A stretch of 6,953 nucleotides of DNA from Thermoplasmata archaeon (GTDB taxonomy: Archaea; Thermoplasmatota; Thermoplasmata; UBA184), in NCBI GenBank assembly GCA_030042855.1, contig JASHYU010000183.1, positions 1 through 6,953 on the forward strand. Reading direction: 5' to 3'. Positions within the stretch are counted from its first letter, which is position 1. Every line of letters starts with the position of its first letter. The translations under genes and the position numbers were made by a program. Below, piece after piece: positions 4,507 through 6,953 of the stretch. A model generated the notes under the pieces. The model worked only from the letters and a program-made list of their open reading frames with translations, searched no databases and was not told where the DNA came from.

Positions 4507-6953
4507 TCACGCGGCGACCGCGCGCCGGGCCGCCGACCGGGCCGACTCGATCGCCGCCGACAGCGGCGCTCCGGGTTCGCCCACGGCGGTCGCCGACGCC
4601 GGGTTGCCCCCGCCCTTTCCATCGAAGCGGGGCTTGGCGGCCTCGATCAGGGCGACCGCGGAGACCCCGGGCGCGGTGGACCCGACGAACAGGGTCCCCC
4701 GTCCGTCGCGCTCCCCGGCGAGGATCACGACCCGTCCCGACTCGCGGCAGAGCCGGCGGGAGAGCTCCATCAGCTCCGTCCGGTCGAGGTCGACGCGCGC
4801 CGCGATCACCGCCGCCGGTCCGATGCGCTCCGTCGCGGTCGGGTCGCCGAGGAGGCGTTCCGCGATCGACCCGAGGTCCTCCTTGCGCTTCTCGCGCGCG
4901 ACCTTGCGGTTCTCCTCGATCTCCGCGAGGAGGCGGTCGATGCCCTTGGGAAGGTCGGGCACCGCGACGCCGAGGCGCCGCGCCGCTTCGCGGAGGATCG
5001 CCTCGTGCTCCTCGCGGATCTCGAGCGCGCGCTCCCCGCTCGCGTACGTGAGGCGGACGACGCCGTCCTGGATCCGCTCGACGTCGAGGATCTCGATCGC
5101 CCCGACCTCGCTCGTGTGCGTGCAGTGCGTCCCGCCGCACGCCTCGACGTCGAACCCTTCGACCTCGACGATCCGGAGCTCTCGTCCGGGGACCGCGCCG
5201 CCCTGGTAGAGCGTGAACCCGAACCGCTTCTCGGCCTCGGTCCGGGACTCGAAGTAGCTCTTCACCGGACGGTCCTCGCGGACGATCTGGTTCACCCGCC
5301 GGTCGATCGCCCGGAGCTCCTCCTTGGACAAGGGCCGGTAGTGCGTCACGTCGATGCGGGCGGACTCCGGCGACTTGTACGCGCCGGCCTGCCAGACGTG
5401 CGGGCCCAGGATCTCGCGCAGCGTCCCGTTCATGAGGTGGGTCGCGGTGTGGTGCTGCATCAACTGCGTGCGACGGACCGGATCGACCCGTCCGCGCACG
5501 CGATCGCCGACCCGGAACGGGGCGGCCCGCGCGAGGCGGTGGAGCACCCACGGCCCGCGCCCGGCGACCTCCACGACCTCGACGTCGTCCACGTGGCCCC
5601 GGTCCGTGACCTGGCCCCCGCCGGTCGGATAGAAGTACGTCCGGTCGAGGGCGACGAACGGCCCCTCGGTCCAGACGACGTGCGCGTCGAACGACACGGT
5701 GTAGGGATCGAGGTAGTACAGCACCTCGGTCGGCGGCACGCCGGCCGCCACGTCGGGCAGTCCCTCGGACCGGTCGACGTAGTCGTTCGTCGGCCGCTCG
5801 TTCTCGTGCCGGGCCGCGACGAGCGCGTAGAAGTCGGCCGGGATCGCGGGCGGCGCCTCGAGCTCCTCCACGGCGAGGTCCGGCGGGACCCCCAGCGAGT
5901 CGTACCATTCGAGGAGCTGCTCCGACGAGACTTTTCCCCCGCCCGATCGGACGCGCTCCTCGGTCCGGTGGATCACCTGGCGGGCCCGCTCGATCGCCTC
6001 CGCGTAGCGCTCGACCTCGGCCTCCACGACGCGCCGGAGGTCCTCCCGGTGGGCCCCGACCTCGGGGAAGTCGCGCGCGATCTCCCGCCCGGAGCGCTCG
6101 AGGATGGCGTAGAGGTCGGGCCCGTCGGGCGCCTTCGCGAGAATGCGCAGGGAGCGGCGGAGCAGGAGGCGTGCGAAGTACCCCTCCTTGCTGTTCGACG
6201 GGACGACGCCGTCGGTGAGGAGGAAGTTGAGGGCCCGGGCGTGGTCGATGAGCACCGCACTGTCGTGCGGGGGGAACGTGCGACGCAGCTCGTCGTACTC
6301 CGCCCCGAAGACCGGTTCGTACGCCGACTTGGTCCCGTGGCTGGCCCAGACGAACCGCTCGAGGCCGTAGCCGGTGTCGACGACGGTGAGCGGCATCGGC
6401 TTCAGCCGATCGCCGTCGCGCACGTACTCCATGAACACGAGCGTCGCGACCTCGAGCCCGAGGGCGGCGACGCTGAGGGAGGGCCCGAGATTCCCTCCGC
6501 CCTCCCACTCCTCCTCCTTGTAGGTGAACGCCGTCGCATCCGCCCCGAGGGTCGCGACCAGGAACTCGTGGCAGTACTCGGTGCACCGGTCCTTGAAGTA
6601 GACCTCGTGGTCCGGCCGGTTGAACGCGTGGTGCGCCATCATCTCGAAGAGCGTGAAGTGCCGGCCGCTCCGGCCGACCTCCTCGAGGTCGATGAACCGC
6701 AGCACCGGCTGGCTGATCGTAAGCGGATTGGCGGGCGGGGGGACCGCCCCGCTCGTCACCCAGGGCTGGAAGTCGTAGATCGACGCCTGGGTGAAGAACA
6801 CGTCGTTCCGCCACCGCGCCACGGTGGGATAGCGCCGGATCTGCGTGTGCCCCCGCGCCTCGAAGAACCCGAGGAACGTCTCGCGCATCTCGCGCAGCGA
6901 GTACGGCCGCTGGAACATCGGCGTCCCGATGAAGCCGTAGTCGCGGCACGGCG
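4507..6953 (-). CDS. alaS: Alanyl-tRNA synthetase, archaeal type (N-terminus beyond window)
   Basis: AlaRS charges tRNA-Ala and clears mischarged Ser or Gly. The visible 814 residues read in order as the class II catalytic core, with RWRNDVFFTQASIYDFQPWVTSG (motif 2 region, codons near 6813-6745) and motif 3 DTGYGLERFVW (near 6378-6346). The editing domain follows, with YFYPTGGGQ (near 5637-5611), zinc ligands HHTATH (5454-5437) and ACGGTHC (5142-5122). Then come a charged linker helix (near residues 630-690 counted from the Met at 6918) and the C-terminal DHHA1-type domain with FDGKGGGNPASATAVG (near 4623-4576). Editing zinc ligands look intact. The Met at 6918 is not the start. The same frame stays open to the window edge and encodes PCRDYGFIGTP just before it, matching the archaeal AlaRS segment that follows the N-terminal Cys-rich zinc motif. 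Roughly 45-60 N-terminal residues should lie outside. It is separated from the downstream ATPase gene by 155 bp. Confidence 0.97.
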   Translation of the reverse strand, partial: PCRDYGFIGTPMFQRPYSLREMRETFLGFFEARGHTQIRRYPTVARWRNDVFFTQASIYDFQPWVTSGAVPPPANPLTISQPVLRFIDLEEVGRSGRHFTLFEMMAHHAFNRPDHEVYFKDRCTEYCHEFLVATLGADATAFTYKEEEWEGGGNLGPSLSVAALGLEVATLVFMEYVRDGDRLKPMPLTVVDTGYGLERFVWASHGTKSAYEPVFGAEYDELRRTFPPHDSAVLIDHARALNFLLTDGVVPSNSKEGYFARLLLRRSLRILAKAPDGPDLYAILERSGREIARDFPEVGAHREDLRRVVEAEVERYAEAIERARQVIHRTEERVRSGGGKVSSEQLLEWYDSLGVPPDLAVEELEAPPAIPADFYALVAARHENERPTNDYVDRSEGLPDVAAGVPPTEVLYYLDPYTVSFDAHVVWTEGPFVALDRTYFYPTGGGQVTDRGHVDDVEVVEVAGRGPWVLHRLARAAPFRVGDRVRGRVDPVRRTQLMQHHTATHLMNGTLREILGPHVWQAGAYKSPESARIDVTHYRPLSKEELRAIDRRVNQIVREDRPVKSYFESRTEAEKRFGFTLYQGGAVPGRELRIVEVEGFDVEACGGTHCTHTSEVGAIEILDVERIQDGVVRLTYASGERALEIREEHEAILREAARRLGVAVPDLPKGIDRLLAEIEENRKVAREKRKEDLGSIAERLLGDPTATERIGPAAVIAARVDLDRTELMELSRRLCRESGRVVILAGERDGRGTLFVGSTAPGVSAVALIEAAKPRFDGKGGGNPASATAVGEPGAPLSAAIESARSAARRAVAA

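Noticed and set aside
2831..5209. A 792-codon open frame on the plus strand opposite the ATPase gene and alaS
   Set aside because: It runs across two clear minus-strand genes and their spacer, and its composition is that of a reverse-frame shadow.
4427..6949. An 840-codon minus-strand frame overlapping alaS
   Set aside because: It is the frame-shifted shadow of alaS; the product is Arg/Pro/Gly-rich without motifs, while the other frame carries all AlaRS signatures.
1..6953. tRNA genes, CRISPR arrays, insertion sequences, attachment sites
   Set aside because: I found no cloverleaf-like segment, no regularly spaced direct repeats, no transposase motifs and no flanking inverted repeats. This was by eye, so a covariance-model search could still find a small RNA.

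Overview
The window is GC-rich (roughly two-thirds G+C or more) and looks archaeal. Three features support this: GMP synthase is split, with only the ATP-pyrophosphatase subunit present as a free-standing 315-aa gene; the alanyl-tRNA synthetase has the archaeal-type N-terminus; and there is a GvpD/KaiC-like RecA-fold ATPase. Several genes also have TATA-like elements about 25-31 nt before their start codons, which suggests leaderless transcription. A high-GC member of the Thermoplasmatota is my best guess, but that is inference and not something a marker gene here proves.

Layout, left to right. Bases 1-47 hold no recognisable gene. Bases 48-2041 are a minus-strand cluster, read from right to left: purE (1580-2041), guaAb (636-1583, overlapping purE by the 4-nt GTGA), then after a 58-nt gap a ribbon-helix-helix protein (350-577) and a small Cys-rich protein (48-353) overlapping it by the 4-nt TTGA. 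purE and guaAb both serve purine nucleotide synthesis: AIR to CAIR, and XMP to GMP. The small pair may form its own unit with its own promoter. A 101-bp divergent spacer (2042-2142) separates purE from a plus-strand membrane protein related to dolichol/phytol kinases (2143-2793). That gene converges, with 13 bp between stops, on a 514-aa minus-strand GvpD/KaiC-like ATPase (2807-4351) whose second RecA-like domain has lost its P-loop. A 155-bp spacer (4352-4506), with two TATA-like elements and a possible 17-codon leader ORF, separates it from alaS. alaS occupies 4507-6953 and runs off the right edge, so its N-terminus is missing.

Most of the window is housekeeping: purine synthesis, tRNA charging, and probably lipid-carrier metabolism. 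The parts that deserve a second look are the two-domain ATPase with one dead nucleotide site and its leader ORF, the overlapping ribbon-helix-helix/Cys-protein pair, and a PurE that lacks a conserved active-site-loop histidine. I saw no RNA gene, CRISPR array, insertion sequence or convincing terminator, and no clear sign of a previously undescribed multi-gene system.
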